DNA of 64,000 nucleotides, from assembly GCF_030283205.1 (NCBI RefSeq), contig NZ_JASNWF010000026.1, forward strand, positions 62,001 to 126,000, given 5' to 3'. A program made the translations under genes and the position numbers. Shown one piece after another: positions 59,101-64,000 of this stretch; position 1 is the stretch's first letter, and each line of letters starts with the position of its first letter. The notes beneath the pieces were generated by a model, which was not told the DNA's origin, ran no database searches, and was given only the letters and a program-made list of their open reading frames with translations. This stretch comes from Actinomadura opuntiae. Its GTDB lineage: Bacteria; Actinomycetota; Actinomycetes; Streptosporangiales; Streptosporangiaceae.

Positions 59101-59347
59101 CACGCCCGACACGATCGAGCTGGCCCGCGCCACCGAGGACGAGAAGCGCTCCCAGCTGGAGCGCGTCCGCACCTTCCAGTCCGCGCACGGCACCGAGGCC
59201 GAGGCCGCGCTGGCCGCGCTCAAGGAGGCGGCGCGGGCGGGCGGCAACGTGTTCGCGGTGCTGATGGACGCGGCGCGGGTGTGCAGCCTCCAGCAGATCA
59301 CCGACGCGTTCTTCGAGGTAGGCGGCCAGTACCGCCGCAATGTCTGA
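56129..59347 (+). CDS. icmF: Fused isobutyryl-CoA mutase IcmF
   Basis: A 1072-residue three-part enzyme interconverting isobutyryl-CoA and butyryl-CoA with adenosylcobalamin. Residues 12-145 are the B12-binding domain (ALFDGHDAAINIMRRIL; D22-x-H24). Residues 190-420 are the MeaB-like G-protein chaperone (GITGTGGSGKSSLTDEL, LVILETPGIGQGDAAI, AINKFERRGAEDA). Residues about 530-1072 are the mutase barrel (FPFTAGVFPFKRDNEDPARM, NTCIFSTEFSLRMMGDIQEW, SISGYHIAEAGANPI). The GVFPF segment has Phe where methylmalonyl-CoA mutase has Tyr, supporting the isobutyryl type. GTG 56129 follows GAGG; GTG 56120 is possible. Confidence 0.95.
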   Translation: MTGPLHKPVHPVRFVTAAALFDGHDAAINIMRRILQAQGAEVVHLGHDRSVREVVDAVLEEDAQGVAISSYQGGHVEYFEYLSRSLKEAGAEQVRVFGGGGGVIVHEEIARLADAGVRIFSPEDGQRLGLPGMINELVRDCDVDLSDEPVPADAVLSGDRRALARTITCLQAGKLADADRAALADAASGRRVPVLGITGTGGSGKSSLTDELVRRLRVDQGDRLRVAVLAVDPTRRRGGGALLGDRIRMNSLDGDRVFFRSLATRGARELPENIEDMLTAVKAAGYDLVILETPGIGQGDAAIVPLVDVSLYVMTPEFGAASQLEKIDMLDFADVVAINKFERRGAEDARRDVSRQLVRNREAFGQRPEDMPVFGTSAATFNDDGVTALYQHLGGMLAAHGLHLEDGALPRVDTKVSTGAATIIPTGRVRYLSDIAETVRGYHAETARQAEAVRRVQRLDEVRAELSEASEVEGLLEKARRDVAPENAELIAGWPAVVESYSGDEQVVKIRDRELRTRLTRESLSGSRIPRVALPRYTDHGELLRFLRAENLPGRFPFTAGVFPFKRDNEDPARMFAGEGDPFRTNRRFKLLSEGQPATRLSTAFDSVTLYGRDPDERPDVYGKVGTSGVSIATLDDMKALYDGFDLSSPTTSVSMTINGPAPTILAFFLNTAIDQGIDRFREENGREPSDEEAAEIRARVLSTVRGTVQADILKEDQGQNTCIFSTEFSLRMMGDIQEWFIANKVRNFYSVSISGYHIAEAGANPISQLAFTLANGFTYVESYLARGMDIDDFAPNLSFFFSNGMDPEYNVLGRVARRIWAVAMRDRYGANERSQKLKYHVQTSGRSLHAQEMHFNDIRTTLQALIAIYDNCNSLHTNAYDEAVTTPTAESVRRALAIQLIINREWGLAMNENPLQGSFIIDELTDLVEEAVLSEFDRISERGGVLGAMETGYQRGRIQDESMLYEQRKHDGSLPIVGVNTFRLPDAGDGTPDTIELARATEDEKRSQLERVRTFQSAHGTEAEAALAALKEAARAGGNVFAVLMDAARVCSLQQITDAFFEVGGQYRRNV

Positions 59348-59402
59348 GCGCAGCGAACCGGGGGGTGTGGGGGGTCGTCCCCCACAGAGAAATGTCTGAG
59401 CG
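59339..59402 (+). repeat. Hairpin element flanked by 12-bp direct repeats behind icmF
   Basis: AATGTCTGAGCG occurs at 59339-59350, containing the icmF stop, and again at 59391-59402. Between them lies TGTGGGGG (59366-59373) pairing with CCCCCACA (59379-59386), in a sequence matching the 3002-3025 element at 22 of 24 bases. It looks like a small insertion with a duplicated target that leaves the icmF product unchanged. It may also act as a terminator. Confidence 0.65.
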
Positions 59403-59411
59403 GCGAGGGGC

Positions 59412-60182
59412 ATGACTTTGCTGGATGACACCGGTGCGCCCGTTGCGGTTCCGGAGCGGGTGCGCCGGGTGGTGTCGATCGTCCCGTCGCTGACCGAGAC
59501 GGTCGCGGTGACCGCGCCCGGCCTGCTCGCCGGTGCCACGGACTGGTGCACGCACCCCGAGGGCCTCGATGTGCCGCGCGTGCGCGGGACGAAGAACCCG
59601 GACCTGGAGCGCATCAAGGAGTTGTGGCCCGACGTCGTCCTCGGCAACACCGAGGAGAACCGCCCGGCCGACGTCGAGGCGCTGCGCGCCGCCGGTGTCC
59701 CGGTGTGGATGACCGAGATCCGCACCGTGGACGAGGCCCTGAAGTCGCTGCGCCGGATGCTCTCCGAGGCGTGCCGCGTCCCCGTCCCGGCGTGGTTGAA
59801 CGAGGCGTCGCGCGTCTGGGCGGACGTGGCGCCCGGCGCGCCGCGCATCGCCGTCGTCCCGATCTGGCGGCGCCCGTGGATGGTCGTCGGCCGGGACACC
59901 TTCACCGGCGACGTGCTGGCCCGCCTCGGCGTCGCCAATGTCTACGCGGGCCATCCCGAGCGGTATCCGAAGATCCCGCTGGGGGAGCTGAACGCTTCCG
60001 GCGCCGACCTCGTCGTGCTGCCGGACGAGCCGTACCGCTTCACCGCCGACGACGGCCCGGAGTCGTTCCCCGGCCTCGACGTCGCGCTGGTCAGCGGCCG
60101 TTACCTCACCTGGTACGGCCCGTCGCTCGTTCAGGCCCCCGCCGCGCTGCGGGATGCGCTCGCGGCGGCCCGTCCCTACTGA
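59412..60182 (+). CDS. BtuF-like helical-backbone metal-receptor protein without export signal
   Basis: A 256-residue protein with the fold of periplasmic cobalamin/siderophore-binding proteins: VVSIVPSLTETVAVTAPGLL, GATDWCTHPEG, RIKELWPDVVLGNTEENRPA and LNASGADLVVLPDEPYRFTA. Unlike true binding lipoproteins it has no signal peptide or lipobox, so it should be cytosolic. Its position right after the B12-dependent icmF suggests it binds cobalamin or a precursor inside the cell; this is inference. GAGGGG precedes the ATG. It converges on the TetR gene with a 7-bp overlap. Confidence 0.82.
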   Translation: MTLLDDTGAPVAVPERVRRVVSIVPSLTETVAVTAPGLLAGATDWCTHPEGLDVPRVRGTKNPDLERIKELWPDVVLGNTEENRPADVEALRAAGVPVWMTEIRTVDEALKSLRRMLSEACRVPVPAWLNEASRVWADVAPGAPRIAVVPIWRRPWMVVGRDTFTGDVLARLGVANVYAGHPERYPKIPLGELNASGADLVVLPDEPYRFTADDGPESFPGLDVALVSGRYLTWYGPSLVQAPAALRDALAAARPY

Positions 60183-60796
60183 CCGGGTTTCTCGTCACCG
60201 GGCGGGCGGCGGGTGAACATGGCCTCGAAGCAGCGCGCCATCCGCCCGTCCAGTTCCTCCGCAGGGACGTCGATCTCCCGCGCGAGATGTTCGCGCAGCA
60301 GCGTGTACCCGTAGATCGTGGACGCGATCGCCGCCTGCACGGCCTCGACGTCGTCGATCGGGAGCTCGCCGCGCGCGGCTTCGGCGGCCAGGTCCTTGCG
60401 GCCCTCGCCGCGGTTCAGCAGCACCCGGGGCCGGTCGTCGCCGTCCAGCACCAGCAGCGTGGCCAGCACGACCGGCTCCGGGTTGCGCAGGCTCGTCCAG
60501 AACAGCCGCGACAGCCGCTTGCGCAGCGGCAGCCCGGCGGCGCCCGCCGCGTCCTCGGCGTTCGGCCGGGACCGGTGGAACAGCGCCGAGCGCAGCAGCG
60601 CCCGCCGCGACCCGAAGTACTGGTAGACCAGCCCGCGGTTGACGCCCGCCTCGTCGGCGACCTGCCGCAGGTTGAGGCCGGCGAGCACGCCGCCGCGGCG
60701 CAGCAGCGCGATCGCGGCGGCGCGCAGCGACTCCTCGGTCGCGTCCCGGTCGCGGGTCCGCTCGTCCCGGCGCGCCGTGCGCGGGCTGGTCACCAT
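60176..60796 (-). CDS. TetR-family transcriptional regulator
   Basis: A 206-residue repressor. The N-terminal helix-turn-helix is at about 25-70 (ATEESLRAAAIALLRRGGVL, LRQVADEAGVNRGLVYQYFG, SRRALLRSALF). The C-terminal ligand-binding half (about 85-195) contains VVLATLLVLDGDDRPRVLLN and AIASTIYGYTLLREHLAREI. It is transcribed with the SDR and acyl-CoA dehydrogenase genes (20 bp gap), so control of that fatty-acid unit is likely, possibly via the inverted repeat at 62788-62817. Confidence 0.9.
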   Translation of the reverse strand: MVTSPRTARRDERTRDRDATEESLRAAAIALLRRGGVLAGLNLRQVADEAGVNRGLVYQYFGSRRALLRSALFHRSRPNAEDAAGAAGLPLRKRLSRLFWTSLRNPEPVVLATLLVLDGDDRPRVLLNRGEGRKDLAAEAARGELPIDDVEAVQAAIASTIYGYTLLREHLAREIDVPAEELDGRMARCFEAMFTRRPPGDEKPGQ

Positions 60797-60815
60797 GGCC
60801 TCCTGGAAGCGCCGG

Positions 60816-61571
60816 TCAGTCCTTCGGACCGCCCGCCACGTAGATCACCTGGCCGGACACGAACGAGGCGTCCTCGCTCACCAGGAACGCCACGACGCCC
60901 GCGATGTCCTCGGGGCGGCCGGTCCGGCGGACCGGGATCTGCTGCGCGGCGGCCTTCTTGAAGTCCTCGAAGCCGACGCCGACCCGCTCGGCGGTCGCCG
61001 CGGTCATCTCGGTCTCGATGAAGCCGGGCGCGATCGCGTTGGCGGTCACGCCGAACTTGCCGAGCTCGATCGCCAGCGTCTTGGTGAAGCCCTGCAGGCC
61101 CGCCTTGGCCGCCGAGTAGTTCACCTGCCCGCGGTTGCCGAGCGCCGACGTCGACGACAGGTTGACGATGCGGCCCCAGCCGGCCTTGGTCATGTGCTCC
61201 TGCGCGGCGCGGCTCATCAGGAACGAGCCGCGCAGGTGCACCGACATGACCGAGTCCCAGTCGTCGTCGGACATCTTGAACAGCAGGTTGTCGCGGGTGA
61301 TGCCGGCGTTGTTCACCAGCACCACCGGCGGGCCGAGCTCGGCGGCGATCCGCGCGACGGCGGCGGCGACCTGCCCGGAGTCGGCGACGTTCACGCCGAC
61401 CGCGAGGGCCGTGCCGCCGTTCTTCTCGATGGTCTCCACGGTGCCCGCGCAGGCGGCCTCGTCGAGGTCGCAGACGGCGACGGCGAAGCCCTCGCGGGCG
61501 AGCCGGACGGCCGTGGCGGCGCCGATGCCCCGCGCGGAACCGGTGACGATGGCGACCCTGGTGTCGGTCAT
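60816..61571 (-). CDS. fabG: 3-oxoacyl-ACP reductase-type SDR (FabG-like)
   Basis: A 251-residue classical short-chain dehydrogenase. Cofactor loop TGSARGIGAATAVRL (about 10-24), NNAGITRDNLLFKM, the catalytic Ser in IVNLSSTSALGNRGQVNYSA, and Tyr/Lys in NYSAAKAGLQGF are all present. IAPGFIETEMTAA and GQVIYVAGG complete the fold. It reduces 3-oxoacyl thioesters, either ACP- or CoA-bound; beside an acyl-CoA dehydrogenase the CoA route is plausible. ATG 61571 follows GGGAG. Confidence 0.9.
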   Translation of the reverse strand: MTDTRVAIVTGSARGIGAATAVRLAREGFAVAVCDLDEAACAGTVETIEKNGGTALAVGVNVADSGQVAAAVARIAAELGPPVVLVNNAGITRDNLLFKMSDDDWDSVMSVHLRGSFLMSRAAQEHMTKAGWGRIVNLSSTSALGNRGQVNYSAAKAGLQGFTKTLAIELGKFGVTANAIAPGFIETEMTAATAERVGVGFEDFKKAAAQQIPVRRTGRPEDIAGVVAFLVSEDASFVSGQVIYVAGGPKD

Positions 61572-61606
61572 GTCGTGCTCCCTGCCCTGTGTCGAACCCG
61601 GCCGTG

Positions 61607-62758
61607 TCAGACCTGGATGTCCTTGGCGATGATGGTCTTCAGCACCTCGCTGGTGCCGCCGTAGATCCGGGTGACCCGGGCGTCGGTGTACAGGCGCGCG
61701 ATCGGGTACTCCAGGATGTAGCCGTAGCCGCCGTGCAGCTGCAGGCACTTGTCGACGACGCGCTGCTGCACCTCGGTGCAGAACAGCTTGGCGACCGCGG
61801 CGTCGGCCGGGGTCAGCTCGCCGGCGTCCAGGGCCTCGATGCACCGGTCGACCAGGGACCGGGCCGCCTCGACCTCGGTGGCGCACTCGGCGAGGACGAA
61901 CTTGGTGTTCTGGAACGAGGAGACGGTCTTGCCGAAGACCGTGCGCTCCTGGACGTACCTGCGCGCGAACTCGACGGCGGCGGCCGCGGAGGCGTAGGAG
62001 CTGGTGGCGATGCCGAGCCGCTCCTCGGCGAGGTTGTGGGTGAGGTACTCGAACCCGCGCCCCTCCTCGCCGAGCAGGTCCTCGACGGGCACCTTGACGT
62101 CGACGAACGACAGCTCGGCGGTGTCGGAGCTGCGCAGCCCGATCTTCTCCAGCTTGCGGCCGACCGAGTAGCCCTCGCTCTTGGTGTCGACCGCCAGGAT
62201 CGACAGCCCGGCGCGGCGGTTCTCCGGCGTCGCGGGGGAGGTGCGGGCCACGACCAGCACGCGGTCGGCGAGGACGCCGCCGGTGATGAAGGTCTTGGCG
62301 CCGTTGAGGATGTAGTGGTCGCCGTCGCGCTTGGCGGTGGTCTGCATGCCGGCGAGGTCGGAGCCGGTGCCCGGCTCGGTCATCGCGATGGCCGTCATCA
62401 TGTCGCCGCTGATGAACGGCGGCAGCCAGCGCTTCTTCTGCTCCTCGGAGGCGTACTTCAGCAGGTAGGGCAGCACGAGGTTGACGTGCACGCCGTAGCC
62501 GCCGAAGCTCACCCCGGCGCGGGCGCACTCCTCGGAGATGACCGCCTGGTACTTGAAGCTGGTCTCGCCGGCGCCGCCGTACTCCTCGGGCACCTGGATG
62601 CCGAACACGCCGAGCTCGCCGAGCTTGTTGTAGAAGTCGCGGGGCGGGTGCCCGGCCTGCTCCCACTCCTCGTAGACCGGAGCGACCTCGGCCTCGATGA
62701 AGTCCCGGATGGTCTCCCGGAACGCCTCATGGTCCTCGTTGAACAGGGTGCGGCGCAC
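61607..62758 (-). CDS. Acyl-CoA dehydrogenase
   Basis: A 383-residue FAD enzyme of beta-oxidation or branched-acid breakdown. It has AIAMTEPGTGSDLAGMQTTA (about 123-142), FITGGVLADRVLVVAR, LQLHGGYGYILEYPIARLYT and RVTRIYGGTSEVLKTIIAKD. The usual MCAD catalytic Glu position reads Gly (YGGTSE), while a Glu occurs in AAAVEFARRYVQERTVFGK. That arrangement is the long-chain/isovaleryl type, with the base on another helix. GTG 62758 follows AAAGGGGG. It heads the unit with the SDR and TetR genes. Confidence 0.93.
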   Translation of the reverse strand: MRRTLFNEDHEAFRETIRDFIEAEVAPVYEEWEQAGHPPRDFYNKLGELGVFGIQVPEEYGGAGETSFKYQAVISEECARAGVSFGGYGVHVNLVLPYLLKYASEEQKKRWLPPFISGDMMTAIAMTEPGTGSDLAGMQTTAKRDGDHYILNGAKTFITGGVLADRVLVVARTSPATPENRRAGLSILAVDTKSEGYSVGRKLEKIGLRSSDTAELSFVDVKVPVEDLLGEEGRGFEYLTHNLAEERLGIATSSYASAAAAVEFARRYVQERTVFGKTVSSFQNTKFVLAECATEVEAARSLVDRCIEALDAGELTPADAAVAKLFCTEVQQRVVDKCLQLHGGYGYILEYPIARLYTDARVTRIYGGTSEVLKTIIAKDIQV

Positions 62759-62787
62759 GCTGTGCCCCCTTTCGGTGTGTAACTATC

Positions 62788-62817
62788 AGAACGCTAACTT
62801 AGCTCGAATCTCGTTCT
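62788..62817. promoter_or_regulatory. Candidate operator upstream of acyl-CoA dehydrogenase
   Basis: Outer arms AGAACG (62788-62793) and CGTTCT (62812-62817) flank the inner palindrome GCTAA-c-TTAGC (62793-62803). It lies 30 to 60 bp before the acyl-CoA dehydrogenase start, in an AT-rich patch, and suits a TetR dimer. Confidence 0.5.
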
Positions 62818-62914
62818 AGCAGCAAATGTCGGACGACCGCGGACCGGCACCGGACCAGCTGCCCGGGCACTTCGACGGAATCTAGCGTTCCGTTCGCCCT
62901 GGACGCGGCGCTCG

Positions 62915-64000
62915 TCAGCAGCCGGGCTCGCAGACGCGCCGGGACACGGCCCTGAGGAAGATCCCCTGGATCTGCTCGGGCGTCTCGGCCACGTACACCT
63001 CGCCGCGCGTCGCGTGCGCCACCCGCCGCAGGTCCCGGACGTCGACGTCCGGGCCGTAGCCGACCATGTTGACCTGCACCGGCCGCTCCGGGTCGTAGAC
63101 GCGGCGCAGCTCGGCGAGCGTCTCGTCCAGGGTCGGGCCGTCCGGGTCCTCGTCGCGGCCGTCGGTCCACAGCAGGATCGAGTTGACGAACTCGGGCTTG
63201 TAGGTGCGGGTCATGTAGTCGAACGCCGCCAGCACCGTGTCGTACAGGCCGGTGTCGCCGTGCGCCTTCACCCGCATCTGCGCGAACGCGCTCAGCACCT
63301 GCTGCCGTCGGGTCGACGAGCCGAGCCGCTCACCGAGAGGCCCCACGCCCACCAGCTCGCGCCAGTCCCGTCCGCCCGGCAGGTCGGTGGAGAACTCCCA
63401 CTGGCCGAGCTCGCTGTCGTCGGGGAGCAGCGACAGGCCGCCCTGGGCGGTCCGGATCGTCGACTGCAGCCGGGTGACCCCGGGCTCGACCTGCTCGCCC
63501 ATCGAGCCCGAGATGTCCACGATGCTCAGCATCCGGATGCTGAGCGACAGCTGCGCCCACGCCTGCATCGTCTGCGCGACCGTGGCGGCGGGCGGGGCGG
63601 CCAGCGCGTGCGGGGCGCGCGGGTCCACCCCGGCCTGCGCGGTGAACGACGCAGGCGCTGCGCCGTCCGGGGTCCGGAGGCCGAGCCCGTGCACCAGGGC
63701 GCGGGAGTCCTTCGACGCGAGCGCTTTCCGGAACAGCCTGCACGCGCGCAGCTTCGCCGGGTCCTTCGTCAGGGCGGTGACGGGGTAGTCGAGGAACGCC
63801 GAGCCCTCCGCGGGGTACACCGCGACGGCCGGATCGGCGGGACGCCCGGCGTTGTAGGCGTACACGGCCCGCTCGGGGGCGATGGCGACGGGATAGGGCT
63901 GGTCCGCCTCGCCCCGGAACGCGGTGAACTCGGCGTTCACCGACGCCGCGACGCCCTCGCGGATCGTCCGCACCACGCCGGTGAACACGGCCTGGCCGTC
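62915..64000 (-). CDS. VWA-domain protein with substrate-binding-like N-terminal part, truncated at window edge
   Basis: The frame is still open at base 64000, so the start lies outside. The visible 361 or so codons comprise a segment like a periplasmic solute-binding protein (PVAIAPERAVYAYNAGRPAD, GSAFLDYPVTAL) followed by a von Willebrand A domain with the MIDAS motif SIVDISGSMGEQ, then LYDTVLAAFDYMTRTYKPEF and ILLWTDGRDED. The protein ends VCEPGC. Such combinations occur in actinobacterial exported lipoproteins; the ligand is unknown. Secretion cannot be judged without the N terminus. Confidence 0.88.
   Translation of the reverse strand, partial: DGQAVFTGVVRTIREGVAASVNAEFTAFRGEADQPYPVAIAPERAVYAYNAGRPADPAVAVYPAEGSAFLDYPVTALTKDPAKLRACRLFRKALASKDSRALVHGLGLRTPDGAAPASFTAQAGVDPRAPHALAAPPAATVAQTMQAWAQLSLSIRMLSIVDISGSMGEQVEPGVTRLQSTIRTAQGGLSLLPDDSELGQWEFSTDLPGGRDWRELVGVGPLGERLGSSTRRQQVLSAFAQMRVKAHGDTGLYDTVLAAFDYMTRTYKPEFVNSILLWTDGRDEDPDGPTLDETLAELRRVYDPERPVQVNMVGYGPDVDVRDLRRVAHATRGEVYVAETPEQIQGIFLRAVSRRVCEPGC

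Noticed and set aside
56129..59347. Ordinary methylmalonyl-CoA mutase
   Set aside because: The order B12 domain, G-protein, mutase in one chain and Phe in GVFPF fit IcmF, not the two-subunit MutAB layout.

Overview
The window is very GC-rich throughout, with G or C in almost every third codon position, frequent GTG starts and strong GC hairpins between genes. Gene content (LpqY-SugABC trehalose importer, ABC-F/HTH/enoyl-CoA hydratase group, MocR-YczE pair, DUF6457 beside MoaA and MobA, fused isobutyryl-CoA mutase, DUF3099) points to an actinomycete, most likely a Streptosporangiales/Actinomadura-type organism. The genus is inferred from general resemblance, not from any marker gene. It reads as chromosomal housekeeping and accessory metabolism. 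I see no integrase, transposase, phage gene, CRISPR array or rRNA. No stretch above 300 bp lacks a gene.

Layout. 1-4.5 kb: the end of a LuxR-type response regulator, a degenerate EAL/CBS protein, a small membrane protein and three tandem AIM24 genes closed by a strong bidirectional terminator. 4.5-8.6 kb: a two-domain VOC protein, an ABC-F ATPase with a structured leader, a 70-residue HTH protein and an enoyl-CoA hydratase. 8.7-18 kb: a secreted S15-type hydrolase, an ABC exporter, a sulfotransferase, a sirtuin, then LD-carboxypeptidase, an unknown protein and glycerate kinase. 18-21 kb: YczE membrane protein divergent from its MocR regulator, then a CBS protein. 21.2-26.7 kb: NADH dehydrogenase and lpqY-sugA-sugB-sugC. 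26.7-32.2 kb: a phytoene-desaturase-like oxidoreductase, an EphD-like hydrolase/SDR fusion coupled to an M24 peptidase-like gene, and a ferritin-like metal-dependent hydrolase.

32.4-44.2 kb is a loose selenium neighbourhood: fdhD, tRNA-Sec (UCA), selD and selB lie within 12 kb, interleaved with a TRIC channel, two acyl-CoA synthetases and a MarR/MFS pair. No selA and no formate dehydrogenase are present. The SelB is unusual: the switch I/G2 segment is missing and a Pro-rich insert of about 115 residues splits the C-terminal winged-helix region.

44.2-55.4 kb: RtcB ligase with an unknown neighbour, a lipase, moaA-mobA-DUF6457, an MFS pump overlapping tail-to-tail with kynurenine monooxygenase, tryptophan dioxygenase, a transhydrogenase-type alcohol dehydrogenase, and a GH25 lysozyme gene broken by one amber codon. 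55.5-64 kb: a MarR regulator divergent from icmF over a shared operator, a cytosolic BtuF-like protein, a TetR regulator, FabG-type SDR, acyl-CoA dehydrogenase, and a VWA protein running off the right edge.

Cross-cutting signals. Two copies of a long palindrome sharing an arm of about 23 bp lie 28.7 kb apart (8.65 kb and 37.34 kb). Two copies of a GGGGGG..TCGT..CCCCC hairpin sit directly behind stop codons (3.0 kb and 59.36 kb), one flanked by a perfect 12-bp direct repeat. Several genes (selD, both marR genes, the M24 gene) have a promoter placed so that transcription would begin at the start codon, which predicts leaderless mRNAs. All functional names rest on reading motifs by eye; no database search was run.
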